Assembly (NCBI GenBank): GCA_019359095.1
Contig: JAHHHZ010000011.1
Coordinates: 1-64,000, forward strand
DNA length: 64,000 bases
Reading direction: 5' to 3'
Source: Pleurocapsa minor HA4230-MV1
GTDB taxonomy: Bacteria > Cyanobacteriota > Cyanobacteriia > Cyanobacteriales > Xenococcaceae
Positions 26,185-35,876 of this stretch are shown here, piece by piece (position 1 is the stretch's first letter; each line of letters starts with the position of its first letter). The notes beneath the pieces are model-generated. The model made no database searches and had not been told where the DNA came from. It saw only the letters and a program-made list of their open reading frames with translations. The position numbers and the translations under genes were made by a program.

Positions 26185-27930
26185 TTAATCACTCAAGGCA
26201 TTAACTCGACTCATGAGGATTTTGGTTGATGATGCTCCTGCTTGCTTTAATTTACGAGTCATCTGTAAACCTATTACCGAAATAGCTAACCATTGCCCCA
26301 AAATAGCCAAGGTTATACCCCCGAAAGAAACATATTTTGTAGCAGCAAGAGGAACAAAGCTCAATAGCCAAACTTGAGGAATTGTTGTGATTGTCAGCTG
26401 GGCAATTCCTAAACATACTGGCGGTAAGATGATCATTGATACCACGGTAACTATTGACCAGACGGCTCTTTTACGGGTTTTGATGGTTAGGAGAAATTGA
26501 GCAATGACAGCATAAAGTAAAATATTTGTCGCGCTCAGAACCAATCCCCAAAAAACATACTGATGGCTTTGAGGCAGCAGCAGAAAAATTGAAGGGGAAA
26601 TAAAGGTAATGGCGATCGCTAAATTAATTGCCATGGCAATTGTTGAAGGGCTGTTTTCCCCCAGCACTAGTTCTTTCCAGAGGGAATTACCTTGATTTTG
26701 ATGACGATACCTCGCCCAATCGTATAAAGTTTGACGGTGAGGACTTAAGGCAAAAATTAATCCCAACCCAAACAAGCTTAAACAAACCTGGAGGAAAATA
26801 AAGTTGTTACTGATGAGATAGGTATCGTCAGACAGATCGCCAGTCAGATTAGAAGCCTCGGTTTGAAGTGTAAAACCCAGAGATATCAGGGCAAACCAAG
26901 CAGTCAGCCAATAACTATGAACTTTACTGAGGATAGTCTTCTCAGGATTATGAAAGCGACGTTTTAAGACTGCCCAACACCAATATGTCCACAAACTAAA
27001 GTTCGCCAAAATCAAGCCGATCCCCACAGCAGTCTTTGTCCATAAAGCTTGTCCATAAAATGATAATTCTGCTAAATTGTCCGTAGACAGGAAATTGATG
27101 GTGCCGAAGCGCAAATGACTAGCATCGATTAAATAGGTTAAAACTATGCCTGGATGAAACATTAAAGTCCAGGCTAAAAAATGGTCTAATCTCACGTCTT
27201 CGCCAAACAGTATTGCGGTTGAGAACATGAGCAAAAATCCGAGTAAACCACTAGCAAACCAGGGTTTGAAGCCAGATAAGCCAAAATCAAGTAAACTCCA
27301 CAGCAACCCCAGGCAATAAAAAAAAGCACAGCTAGCCACGACTGTCAGATCGAAAGCCAGAATTAAAGTTAAGGGAATGTGTGACTGTAATCCTGCCACT
27401 AGATGTAAAGGTAATAATAGAGCGATCGCCGTATAAACTAAGATTGGTACACCCAAAATTTTGCCGAGTAAAACACTGCCAGCCGATTGAGGGGTGAGAC
27501 GAATAAAGTTAAGCGTGCCTCTTGATTCTTCCTGAACCGTGTCTGCAATCAGTAAATAAGTACCAACTACCAGTAAAGCGAAAATACTAGTAATACTGAG
27601 AATAATAAATAAATCTAGCCACCATAGCTGCCAATTAATGACCCAATTGCCAGCCTCATTTTGAGCATAACAAACTTGATTGCTATACTCCTGATAGACT
27701 ATAGCCATGCCATAGCGACCACATTGAGTCCATTCTAGTTTCAGATCTGGCAGTTGCCCTAAGAGAAAAACAACTGCCATGAACTGAGCGATTACAGCGA
27801 TCGCCGCAGCCATTACTACATTTCTGGTTTTGAGCTTGCCTTGAATCTCGCGAAACAACTGTGGATTACTGTCTAAAAGCTTTGACCAGAGAAAACTTGG
27901 GGTGCTAAACAGTCTGATGTTTTGTTTCAT
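26185..27930 (-). CDS. ABC-2 type exporter permease
   Basis: The protein has about 12 hydrophobic segments. The cytosolic stretch VQEESRGTLNFIRLTPQSAG, SVLLGKILGVPILVY is the ABC-2 permease signature before the third helix. It follows the ATPase gene by 13 bases on the same strand, so they form one exporter. Length 581 is about twice a simple ABC-2 subunit and fits a fused two-half permease. The cargo is unknown. Cyanobacterial homologues of this pair are widespread and uncharacterised. Confidence 0.82.
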   Translation of the reverse strand: MKQNIRLFSTPSFLWSKLLDSNPQLFREIQGKLKTRNVVMAAAIAVIAQFMAVVFLLGQLPDLKLEWTQCGRYGMAIVYQEYSNQVCYAQNEAGNWVINWQLWWLDLFIILSITSIFALLVVGTYLLIADTVQEESRGTLNFIRLTPQSAGSVLLGKILGVPILVYTAIALLLPLHLVAGLQSHIPLTLILAFDLTVVASCAFFYCLGLLWSLLDFGLSGFKPWFASGLLGFLLMFSTAILFGEDVRLDHFLAWTLMFHPGIVLTYLIDASHLRFGTINFLSTDNLAELSFYGQALWTKTAVGIGLILANFSLWTYWCWAVLKRRFHNPEKTILSKVHSYWLTAWFALISLGFTLQTEASNLTGDLSDDTYLISNNFIFLQVCLSLFGLGLIFALSPHRQTLYDWARYRHQNQGNSLWKELVLGENSPSTIAMAINLAIAITFISPSIFLLLPQSHQYVFWGLVLSATNILLYAVIAQFLLTIKTRKRAVWSIVTVVSMIILPPVCLGIAQLTITTIPQVWLLSFVPLAATKYVSFGGITLAILGQWLAISVIGLQMTRKLKQAGASSTKILMSRVNALSD

Positions 27931-27943
27931 AATCTTGGTTTAT

Positions 27944-28888
27944 CTAAGAAGTCTGTTGATGTCCTAGTTTGAGAAAGATCGACTCGAGATCTTCTTGGCT
28001 TTGATGAAATTCGGTTAGGGGAATATCCGCCAGGACAAGCGATCGCAATAGTTCTGCACAGTCTGATTCTCCTCCCTTAAAATCAATCTTAAGACGATTA
28101 TCCGCGATCATCTCCCAAGTATTGATTAAAGGATTTTGATTCAGTTTCTGTTGCAATATCTCCATCTTACCCAAAGTAGCTAGAGTAATTTGTTGACGAG
28201 ATAACCTTTGATATAGTTCGGCTAAAGAAGTACTTTCGACTAAAAAGCCCAACTCCATTATCCCCACTGAAGTACAGAGTTCGGCTAAATCACTCAAAAC
28301 ATGGGACGAAATCAGAATAGTCATTCCCGCTTCCTGTAAAACTTTGATAATCTGCCGAAACTGCTGTCTGGCGATGGGGTCTAAACCAGAAACGGGTTCA
28401 TCTAAAAGCAACAAGATTGGTTCGTGAATAATCGTTCTAGCCAGACTTAAACGCTGCTTCATACCTCGTGAGAGAGTGGAAATAATACTTTGACGCTTAT
28501 TTTCCAACTGGACTAATTCCAATACCTCGTAAATACGAAGATCGCGTTTTGGCTGTTTTAATAAATATAGTCGAGCAAAATAATCTAGATAATCCCAAAC
28601 GGTTAGATCGTCGTAGAGAGGGAAATCGTCGGGAAGGTAACCAATACGCTGCTTTAAGACAGGGTTAGAATCATCCCGCAAGAGGCGATCGCCATGGAGA
28701 TAAATTTCGCCTTTGGTGGGTTCTTCTGCCGTTGCCAGCATTCTCATTAACGTTGTCTTGCCTGCACCATTAGGCCCAATTAAACCATATACCTCGCCAG
28801 CTTTAATTTGTAGATCGATTTCGTTAACTGCAATATAACCTTCAAATCTTTTAGTCAAACCGTAGGTGGCGATCGCTAATTCTTTCAT
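27944..28888 (-). CDS. ABC exporter ATP-binding protein
   Basis: Walker A is GPNGAGKTT (about 37-45), the signature loop LSRGMKQRLSLARTI, Walker B LLLLDEPVSGLDP and the switch His in ISSHVLSD. The C-terminal part after residue 215 is the regulatory extension found in ABC-2 ATPases of the CcmA/NatA type. It is first in the two-gene unit with the permease downstream. Confidence 0.9.
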   Translation of the reverse strand: MKELAIATYGLTKRFEGYIAVNEIDLQIKAGEVYGLIGPNGAGKTTLMRMLATAEEPTKGEIYLHGDRLLRDDSNPVLKQRIGYLPDDFPLYDDLTVWDYLDYFARLYLLKQPKRDLRIYEVLELVQLENKRQSIISTLSRGMKQRLSLARTIIHEPILLLLDEPVSGLDPIARQQFRQIIKVLQEAGMTILISSHVLSDLAELCTSVGIMELGFLVESTSLAELYQRLSRQQITLATLGKMEILQQKLNQNPLINTWEMIADNRLKIDFKGGESDCAELLRSLVLADIPLTEFHQSQEDLESIFLKLGHQQTS

Positions 28889-28934
28889 CTGTTAGGGCTT
28901 ATTAGCTTTGTTCGAGTTTGTTAGCTATTGTCTG

Positions 28935-29417
28935 TTAAGTATCAATGATTTCAAACTCGATGTTTTGTCTGGTGGCAAAATCATAGGTGAAGTGATCGAC
29001 TATGTTGGTATCACTCAATTCTAAATTATAAAAGTTTATTGCTTCATGATCAAAATATGGGCCCGCGTGCCAGGTGCCTACCTCTAGCTTAATAAAACAA
29101 TCTCCTGAAATATGAAACGCCTTTAAAAGATTAAGATCTGGCTCAGCTGCATCTGATGGCGGACATACTGCCATAAACCAATCTTTGCCGTTTAACGAAC
29201 CTAAACACTGGGTACAGCTATGATGGCGAGTGATTTGAGCAAAAGTTCTTCCTCTGCGCTTTAAATGCATAATATAAAAGCGAGGAATGCCGTTTTGTAG
29301 CTTTAAGACTGCGTCATTTTGATCGAAAACCTTGCCATCAGGATCGGGAGTAATCAACTCACCATAGGGTTTAAAGTTAGATTTACTAATAGCGATCGCG
29401 GCAAGCTGTTTAATCAT
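28935..29417 (-). CDS. allA: Ureidoglycolate lyase family protein (AllA-like)
   Basis: AllA splits ureidoglycolate into glyoxylate and urea in purine degradation. The N terminus has FKPYGELITPD, and the cupin-like core RHHSCTQCLGSLNGKDWFMA, VCPPSD and VGTWHAGPYFDHEAINFYNL matches AllA (the TWHAxPxx motif carries metal-ligand His). Length 160 is right. No other allantoin genes are in the window, so its substrate here is an inference. The function could instead be detoxification or salvage. Confidence 0.82.
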   Translation of the reverse strand: MIKQLAAIAISKSNFKPYGELITPDPDGKVFDQNDAVLKLQNGIPRFYIMHLKRRGRTFAQITRHHSCTQCLGSLNGKDWFMAVCPPSDAAEPDLNLLKAFHISGDCFIKLEVGTWHAGPYFDHEAINFYNLELSDTNIVDHFTYDFATRQNIEFEIIDT

Positions 29418-29628
29418 AAATAATGATATTTAGGTGTTAGAAAGCAGCAAAAGTAAAATATTTGATAAATTTATCAATTGTAATAAGTTTTATCCTATTA
29501 TAAATAATGTCATTATTTGTAATAATTAAATTTAACTTAAGTATAGTTAATTAGTTAGCTTGTAAGCAAAAAATTTTTGAGAGACCATATTTAGTAAAAC
29601 TCAAAATTTTAAACAATATTTTATATCT

Positions 29629-30420
29629 ATGAATGAAAAAGAAATAAAAACAGCATTTAACCAAGACGGTTTTTTTGTCTGTAAAGGTCTTTTTTCTGCT
29701 GAAGAAATGCAGATTTTACTCCAAGATATCAAAGATGCTCAAAGAAGATATCAAAATGATGATCTAACTAAAGGCTCAATGACTTTTAAAAGTAGTGTTT
29801 TTTTTCAGAGCCAGAAAATTCAGCAATTTATTAGTCAACAAAAAATTATCGACCTTCTAAAAATTATAATTGGCCCAGATATCTGGGTTCGCTGGGATCA
29901 AGCTGTGGCCAAAGGGCCAGGTTCAGCTACTTTTCCTTGGCATCAGGACAATAACTATAGTAAATTAAAAGACCCTCACTATCAATTATGGATTGCTTTA
30001 ACCGAATCAAACGCCAATAACGGCGGGCTGCTTCTTCAGCCAGGTTCACACAAGCAGATTTACTCCTATCAATACCAGGGATATGAAGTTGTTTCTGATG
30101 AAGTACCTCAAAACCCTGTCTTAGTGACGGCGGAACCTGGAGATGTAGTAATTTTTTCCTCTTTTACACTCCACAGCACAACTCCTAACATTACTCAGGA
30201 TCATCGATGGGCGTATGTAGTCGAATATATGTCTATCGAGCATTACGATCCTTATATCAAGCCGCCTTATTTTCTAGTTGCTCAAAATGGCAAATCTCAT
30301 CCTGAGTTTGTTAATTCCTATCGCGGAAGCAATAATTTGAGATCGCGTTGGAAATATTATCTTGCCGATTTTCAAAACCCTCAGAAAATAATAACTAAAC
30401 TAATAAATCGCCAGAAATAA
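29629..30420 (+). CDS. Phytanoyl-CoA dioxygenase (PhyH)-family Fe(II)/2-oxoglutarate oxygenase
   Basis: The facial triad is visible: H105 and D107 in FPWHQDNNY and H182 in TLHSTTPN; R193 (DHRWAY) would bind 2-oxoglutarate. The fold is the double-stranded beta helix of PhyH proteins, which hydroxylate lipids, antibiotics or sugars. It opens the polysaccharide locus and is followed by a DegT aminotransferase on the same strand, so it may act on a sugar or sugar lipid. The substrate is unknown. Confidence 0.82.
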   Translation: MNEKEIKTAFNQDGFFVCKGLFSAEEMQILLQDIKDAQRRYQNDDLTKGSMTFKSSVFFQSQKIQQFISQQKIIDLLKIIIGPDIWVRWDQAVAKGPGSATFPWHQDNNYSKLKDPHYQLWIALTESNANNGGLLLQPGSHKQIYSYQYQGYEVVSDEVPQNPVLVTAEPGDVVIFSSFTLHSTTPNITQDHRWAYVVEYMSIEHYDPYIKPPYFLVAQNGKSHPEFVNSYRGSNNLRSRWKYYLADFQNPQKIITKLINRQK

Positions 30421-30583
30421 ATTTTTAAAACTAAAGCTTAAATAATTAAATAATTTAGTTATTTAGGCTAAATATTTTTAAATAAGTATAAATTATTACT
30501 TTTTGTAGTTTAAGTTAAATTAATATTATAAAATACAATTTGTATTGTATTTTATTTGTAGAATTTTTGTTAGCTCAAGATAT

Positions 30584-31768
30584 ATGATATCTATCACTCC
30601 AGGTAAATCTCCAATTCGCTCTCAAGAAAACTTTTTAGTTTTTGGTTCCCCTGCTATTGAAATGTCAGAAATTCAAGAAGTTGTTGCTAGTATGACATCT
30701 GGCTGGCTGGGTACAGGCCCAAAAGTAGCAAGATTTGAACAAGATTTTCAAAATTATAAAAAAGCAGATTATGCCGTTGCGGTTAATTCTTGTACAGCAG
30801 CCATACATTTGAGTATTTTAGCTGCGGGAATAAAACCTGGAGATGAAATTATTACTACTCCTTTAACATTCTGCGCCACCGTCAATGCTATTCTCCATGC
30901 TGGAGGTACGCCTGTATTAGCTGATGTCGATCCACTCACCATGAACATCGACTCTCAACAGGTGGCAGCTAAAATAACTGAGCGAACAAAAGTAATACTT
31001 CCTGTCCATTTTGCTGGTCGACCTTGCGACATGGACGCTCTGTGTTCTTTAGTTAGAGATCACAATCTTAAAATGATTGAAGACTGCGCTCATGCTATTG
31101 AGACTGAATATAAAGGCCACAAAGTGGGAACGTTTGGTGATTTTGGTTCTTTTAGTTTTTATGTGACTAAAAACATTACCACAGGGGAAGGCGGAATGAT
31201 TTTAGCTCGCGAAAAATCTGCTGCTGCTCGGATCAAAACATTAGCATTACATGGCATGAGCAAAGATGCCTGGAAGCGATTTGGCGATGATGGCTACAAA
31301 CACTATTATGTAGAAGAGTGTGGCTACAAATACAATATGATGGATCTTCAAGCCGCGATTGGAATTCATCAGCTAGCTAGAGTAGAAAAATATTGGCACA
31401 GACGAGAAGCAATTTGGCAACGATATATTCAAGCTTTCAGTGATTTGCCTCTATGTTTGCCCGCAACTCCAGCAGAAAATACTAAGCATGGTTACCATTT
31501 GTTCACTATTCTTGTTGATGAAGCAAAAACAGGAATTAGCCGCGACAACTTTCTCGATGCAATGACCGCAGAAAATATTGGTTTGGGAGTACATTACTTG
31601 AGTATTCCTGAACATCCTTATTATCAAACAACCTTTGGTTGGAAACCAGAAGATTATCCAAATGCAATGCGTATAGGAAGGCAAACGGTGAGCTTACCAC
31701 TGTCACCTAAGTTGACAGATCAAGATGTAGAGGATGTTATCTTGGCGGTAAAACAAATATTAGGGTAA
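30584..31768 (+). CDS. DegT/DnrJ/EryC1/StrS sugar aminotransferase
   Basis: PLP-dependent transaminase acting on nucleotide-linked keto-sugars. The fold shows SCTAAIHLSILAAGIKPGDE, FCATVNAILHAGGTPVLADV, EDCAHAI (D167 contacts the pyridine N) and YVTKNITTGEGGM, with Schiff-base lysine at about 196. I start at the ATG at 30,584; a TTG 13 codons earlier is possible but gives an atypical N terminus. It probably makes an amino sugar for the exopolysaccharide repeat unit. Confidence 0.9.
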   Translation: MISITPGKSPIRSQENFLVFGSPAIEMSEIQEVVASMTSGWLGTGPKVARFEQDFQNYKKADYAVAVNSCTAAIHLSILAAGIKPGDEIITTPLTFCATVNAILHAGGTPVLADVDPLTMNIDSQQVAAKITERTKVILPVHFAGRPCDMDALCSLVRDHNLKMIEDCAHAIETEYKGHKVGTFGDFGSFSFYVTKNITTGEGGMILAREKSAAARIKTLALHGMSKDAWKRFGDDGYKHYYVEECGYKYNMMDLQAAIGIHQLARVEKYWHRREAIWQRYIQAFSDLPLCLPATPAENTKHGYHLFTILVDEAKTGISRDNFLDAMTAENIGLGVHYLSIPEHPYYQTTFGWKPEDYPNAMRIGRQTVSLPLSPKLTDQDVEDVILAVKQILG

Positions 31769-31845
31769 ATAAAGCATCTATAAAACTTGTGACAGATCAG
31801 GCAATATACAAAGTTAATCTAGATAATTTTATTATTAATTAATAT

Positions 31846-33099
31846 TTAAACTTTTTTAGTAAATGTCATTTGGCTAGAATAAATACTAAAAATTAAAGAA
31901 AATAAAAGATTAATTGCCAGTACAGTAATCGCAACGGTTAATATTCCTTGTTGCACAGAAATAAAAATTGCCAGAGCAAAAATAATTGTATAAATTAAGT
32001 CAAAATAAAGGGATATGTGAGTTTGATCAATAGAATTTAATAATAAAGAACCTGCATGCTTAAAAGTCATGGGTATAACAGAAAGACAAATTAAAATTAA
32101 AATGGGAATGGCTTTAACCCATTTTTCACCAAAGATGATTGGTACATAGAACGGCGATAAAGCTGATTGAAGAATAACAATTGGAATCACAGTTAAGGAA
32201 ATAGTCTTTAAGCTTTTAAAATAACGTTCCTTCAAGTCTTGGCCATCACCTCTGGCATTACAAAGATGAGGAAATAAAGCTGTCATCAAAGAATTAACAA
32301 TATTATTGGTAATTCCTGAACCTGCATTAAAAGCAAAATAATATAATCCTAGTTGTTCTACTCCCAGAAATTTACCGACTATTAAATAATCTAAATTAAG
32401 GCGTAATTTGGTTAATAATTCAACTCCAATTAAATTTTTACCGTAATTAACTATCATTCGCCAATTTTCTAAACTAAAAGATTTTGGCGGTCGCCACTTA
32501 TGATTTTTCCAGCTAAAAATAAACCAGACTGGAACTACCATTAGCATTGGTATGACAATAGACCAAATTTTCATGCCTACAAGGGCGAAAATAATGGTAA
32601 AAATATTAATGACAATTGACTGACTTGCTGTACACATAGCAATTACTTTTAATCTATTTTCTCGCTCAATTAAGGCACAGTTAGTTAGAAAGAAAGGATA
32701 AGCCAAATACATAATTGCTATGACACAAATAGGCAAAATTAGCTGATTGTTATCATAAAATTGAGCTATAGGCCAAGCTGCCAGACTTTGAACCAAAAAA
32801 AGAGCAATACATACTATCCAATTAAGCCAGTAAGAAGTATTAGCAATAGTGGCAACTTGCTCTTCTTCTGCTTGTATAACTTTAGCTCCAATACCACCTT
32901 TGAAGATAAATACAGTTACTAAATCAAAAATAGTATAAATTACAGCCATCAACCCATAGTCTTGAGGACTAAATACACGAGCTAAAGTAACTGTTGTACC
33001 TAATCTAAAAACTCGATTGACTAGTTCTGATGCACCTAACCAGCCAACATTACGTAAAAATCGATTTGATAGCGAATTTTTTAGCTTGTTAATTAGCAT
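31846..33099 (-). CDS. Wzx-type polysaccharide flippase
   Basis: The protein has about 12 membrane segments and the WzxC/polysaccharide-synthesis-protein pattern (LGASELVNRVFRLGTTVTLA, VFSPQDYGLMAVIYTIFDLV). It would flip undecaprenyl-linked repeat units across the inner membrane. The 5' end overlaps the GT2 gene upstream by one base (33,099), so it is translationally coupled. Confidence 0.85.
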   Translation of the reverse strand: MLINKLKNSLSNRFLRNVGWLGASELVNRVFRLGTTVTLARVFSPQDYGLMAVIYTIFDLVTVFIFKGGIGAKVIQAEEEQVATIANTSYWLNWIVCIALFLVQSLAAWPIAQFYDNNQLILPICVIAIMYLAYPFFLTNCALIERENRLKVIAMCTASQSIVINIFTIIFALVGMKIWSIVIPMLMVVPVWFIFSWKNHKWRPPKSFSLENWRMIVNYGKNLIGVELLTKLRLNLDYLIVGKFLGVEQLGLYYFAFNAGSGITNNIVNSLMTALFPHLCNARGDGQDLKERYFKSLKTISLTVIPIVILQSALSPFYVPIIFGEKWVKAIPILILICLSVIPMTFKHAGSLLLNSIDQTHISLYFDLIYTIIFALAIFISVQQGILTVAITVLAINLLFSLIFSIYSSQMTFTKKV

Positions 33100-34016
33100 T
33101 AGTAATTTTTAATTGATAGTAATTTTTTCCAGCAAAATTTAATTAAAGTTCTTTGAGTATTTTTATTAAATAAAGTGAACGGATAAAAACGAATTGCTAT
33201 CCATAAATTTCGTCCTACTTGATTTATACTTTTGACATCTTTTCTTTGTTTCAAATATAATTCAGCAGAATACAAATATAAATTTTTTAAACTTTTGTTG
33301 CGATAAGATTGCAATTCTGTGGGTGCTATTTGATATGCTCTTTCTAGTACGGCACAGTTTTCTTGCATCAAAGCTTCAATATTAGAAGACATACTGTTTA
33401 AACGTTGACGATACAAAATTTGGTATTGAGGTACGACCGCAAAAGACCATTTAAAGGCTAATTTGAGATAAAAATCCCAATCTGAGGCTACAGGAAAGTC
33501 GGTGGGAAAGCCATGAATTGATTTTATTGCCTCTCGACGAACTAAGATGTTCGAGCCGTTTGATAAGAAGTTGGTTTGCAATAGTTCTCCATAAACATTT
33601 CCCTCCCAAACAGGACGAGTGCCTAAAAACAAAATTTTGCCTTGCTCGTCTATAGGGTTAGTCCAACTATAGGCAACTCCTGCTTTAGGATAATCTTTTA
33701 AAGCTTTTAGCTGCAATTCTAACTTATTTGGAGTCCAGAGATCGTCGGCATCTAATAGAGATATAAACTCTCCTTGAGCAAGCTCAATTCCTCTATTACG
33801 AGCAACTGCGACTCCTGCGTTTTCGTAGCAGAAAATTTTCAGACGAGGTTCTAATTTGACAAGACTTTTAACCAATTCGATCGTACCATCTTGAGAACCG
33901 TCATCAATGACAATTATCTCAAAATCAGTAAAAGTTTGCTTTTGTACTGATTCAATTGTTTCTTTAATAGTAAGTTCGGAATTGTATGCAGGGATAATAA
34001 CAGAAATTATCGGCAT
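33099..34016 (-). CDS. Glycosyltransferase family 2
   Basis: GT-A fold: MPIISVIIPAYNSELTIKET, FEIIVIDDGSQDGT, GENAGVAVARNRG-type block, and the DADDLW metal/nucleotide motif. It should add a sugar to the lipid-linked unit in the cytosol. I start at the ATG at 34,014-34,016; the longer open frame would add 15 residues (with a GTG/TTG) that no relative has. Length 305. Confidence 0.85.
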   Translation of the reverse strand: MPIISVIIPAYNSELTIKETIESVQKQTFTDFEIIVIDDGSQDGTIELVKSLVKLEPRLKIFCYENAGVAVARNRGIELAQGEFISLLDADDLWTPNKLELQLKALKDYPKAGVAYSWTNPIDEQGKILFLGTRPVWEGNVYGELLQTNFLSNGSNILVRREAIKSIHGFPTDFPVASDWDFYLKLAFKWSFAVVPQYQILYRQRLNSMSSNIEALMQENCAVLERAYQIAPTELQSYRNKSLKNLYLYSAELYLKQRKDVKSINQVGRNLWIAIRFYPFTLFNKNTQRTLIKFCWKKLLSIKNY

Positions 34017-34068
34017 AATATATGGAAAAAATCTAAAAAGTAATTGATGTTTTTCGCACAACTCACTC

Positions 34069-34887
34069 TTAATCAGAACTCATGACTTCATCACACAACG
34101 GGGGCGGATTTCGACGAATTTCAGAGGAGGATAGCGTAATTAAATTGAAATTTCGCCAATTAGTCGTAACATACTTCAATTTACCAACGCCTATACCGCC
34201 ATTTGTAGTCCAGTTATCCCACTTAGCATTCATGCTTAGCCAGTAATCCCCACCCATACCAAGTAAATAACGAGCTTTTGATCTATCGTCTGGTTGTTGA
34301 GGATTGCCAGTTATAAGACGTGCTTGCACAGTGGTAAAAATAGCAACTATATCCTTGCGATTGATTGACACTCGATGATTTGGAGGCCAGAAATGGAAGT
34401 TATATCCCTGACCTGTTTTGACCGAGACGCTACCATCCTGTTCATAACGGATGTCCGCAGGTTTATTCACATCACCTGCAAAATCTTCTCTATATGCAGC
34501 ACCCTCAACCTTTTTTGAGCTTTGCAAAAGATGCCATTTGCCATCTCGTTTGCTGAGCATATATGCTTTAATATTTTTAATTTGTACTCGGCTGTTAGTG
34601 GCAGGATTCCCTGTGGAATCTTCATACAGCTGTCCCCATGCGGTCATAGCTTTAAAGCCTTGTGTGTTCATTTCAGTATCTACCAGAGGACTAGATGCCC
34701 AGTCATAATCTGTTGGAACACCACGTGGCATTCCCTCGTGGGGAGGAGTCATATCGTAAATGAGCGTTGAGATGCAGTTGCTCGCTTGTGCTGGATAATT
34801 AGTTTTGTAGCTATAGCAGCATAATAATAATATGACCGAGATTGAGAAAAATACAGGAAACTTTTTTATACGTATAATTTTTTTCAT
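34069..34887 (-). CDS. Secreted protein of unknown function in the polysaccharide locus
   Basis: A signal peptide is clear: basic start MKKIIRIKKF, hydrophobic core VFFSISVILLLCC, then a likely cleavage near YPAQASN. The mature part (about 235 residues) is Trp/Tyr/Asn/Asp-rich with WASSPLVDTEMNTQGFKAMTAW and MGGDYWLSMNAKWDNW; its two cysteines (near residues 38 and 266) may bridge. I do not recognise a domain; the composition suggests a beta-rich carbohydrate-binding protein. Its position among glycosyltransferases suggests a periplasmic or cell-surface role in the polymer. Confidence 0.6.
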   Translation of the reverse strand: MKKIIRIKKFPVFFSISVILLLCCYSYKTNYPAQASNCISTLIYDMTPPHEGMPRGVPTDYDWASSPLVDTEMNTQGFKAMTAWGQLYEDSTGNPATNSRVQIKNIKAYMLSKRDGKWHLLQSSKKVEGAAYREDFAGDVNKPADIRYEQDGSVSVKTGQGYNFHFWPPNHRVSINRKDIVAIFTTVQARLITGNPQQPDDRSKARYLLGMGGDYWLSMNAKWDNWTTNGGIGVGKLKYVTTNWRNFNLITLSSSEIRRNPPPLCDEVMSSD

Positions 34888-34907
34888 TTTATGGTGAAAA
34901 CAACTAT

Positions 34908-35867
34908 TTAAACTATAGAGACTAAATAACGTCGCAAAGCGCGAAATCCATAATGCAATTTGTGATAAGCATTAATACCAAACCGATTCATTAACCAAAC
35001 TGTTAAGTTGAGACGCAAATATTCTTTAGAAAACTTCAGTTGAGGATAATAAGTAACTGCTTGTTGGAGATAATTAGATGCGATCGCATAATTGGGCTGA
35101 TAACTTTGTAGTGATTGACTGGCTAAATGAAGATAAGCAAAACCATAACTTTTTCCTTTAAGAGGAATTAATTTCGATGAAACAGAAGCAAAGGTTCTTT
35201 CTATTACTACTGCTTGTCCTTCAGCCAATGCTTGCAAATTTTTAGAGGCACTCGTATGACACTCTCGATAAGAACAGAGAGTTTCTGGTATGACTCGAAC
35301 AGAATAGGAAGCTGCAATTCTCAACCACATATCCCAATCTTCGCCATAGGCTTGCAAACTTGCATCGAACATCCCCACTTTTTCAAAACAGGAACGGCGA
35401 ATCATGGCATTACTAGGAGCAATTACATTTTTCTCCGTAAGTTTTTCCCAAATGTCACCTTGTAAATTGATTTTAAAAGGTTTTCCAAGAGATTTGCCGT
35501 TTTGATCGATACGCTCTACCCAAGTATAAACTAGTCCCACTTCAGAATTTTGCTCCAAAACCTCTACTTGCTTAGCAAGCTTAGTAGCATCCCATAGATC
35601 ATCAGCATCTAGATAGGCAATATATTGTCCTTGGGCATGATTTAAGCCTGTATTTCGCGCTCCTGCCAGACCTCGATTTTCCTGAGAAATCAATTTGACT
35701 CTAGGATCTGTTAGTTGTGATGCCCACTCGCACAGGTTATCGGTGCTACCATCATTAACAATAATCACCTCAAAATCTGGATAAGTTTGTGCCAAAATGC
35801 TATCGAGACTTTCAGGCAAATACTTCATAGCATTGTATGCAGGAATGATCGCGGAAACTTTAGTCAT
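34908..35867 (-). CDS. Glycosyltransferase family 2 (paralogue A)
   Basis: GT-A features: MTKVSAIIPAYNAMKYLPES, FEVIIVNDGSTDN, NRGLAGARNTG and YLDADDLW. The C-terminal half ends FSKEYLRLNLTVWLMNRFGI, then a basic tail. It is closely similar along its length to the GT2 at 37,116, with only a GT4 gene between, so one copy arose by duplication. The role is sugar transfer to the lipid-linked repeat unit. Confidence 0.87.
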   Translation of the reverse strand: MTKVSAIIPAYNAMKYLPESLDSILAQTYPDFEVIIVNDGSTDNLCEWASQLTDPRVKLISQENRGLAGARNTGLNHAQGQYIAYLDADDLWDATKLAKQVEVLEQNSEVGLVYTWVERIDQNGKSLGKPFKINLQGDIWEKLTEKNVIAPSNAMIRRSCFEKVGMFDASLQAYGEDWDMWLRIAASYSVRVIPETLCSYRECHTSASKNLQALAEGQAVVIERTFASVSSKLIPLKGKSYGFAYLHLASQSLQSYQPNYAIASNYLQQAVTYYPQLKFSKEYLRLNLTVWLMNRFGINAYHKLHYGFRALRRYLVSIV

Positions 35868-35876
35868 AATTTATTT

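Noticed and set aside
34451-34770. Two overlapping plus-strand frames over the secreted-protein gene
   Set aside because: They are antisense shadows; the minus-strand protein has a convincing signal peptide.
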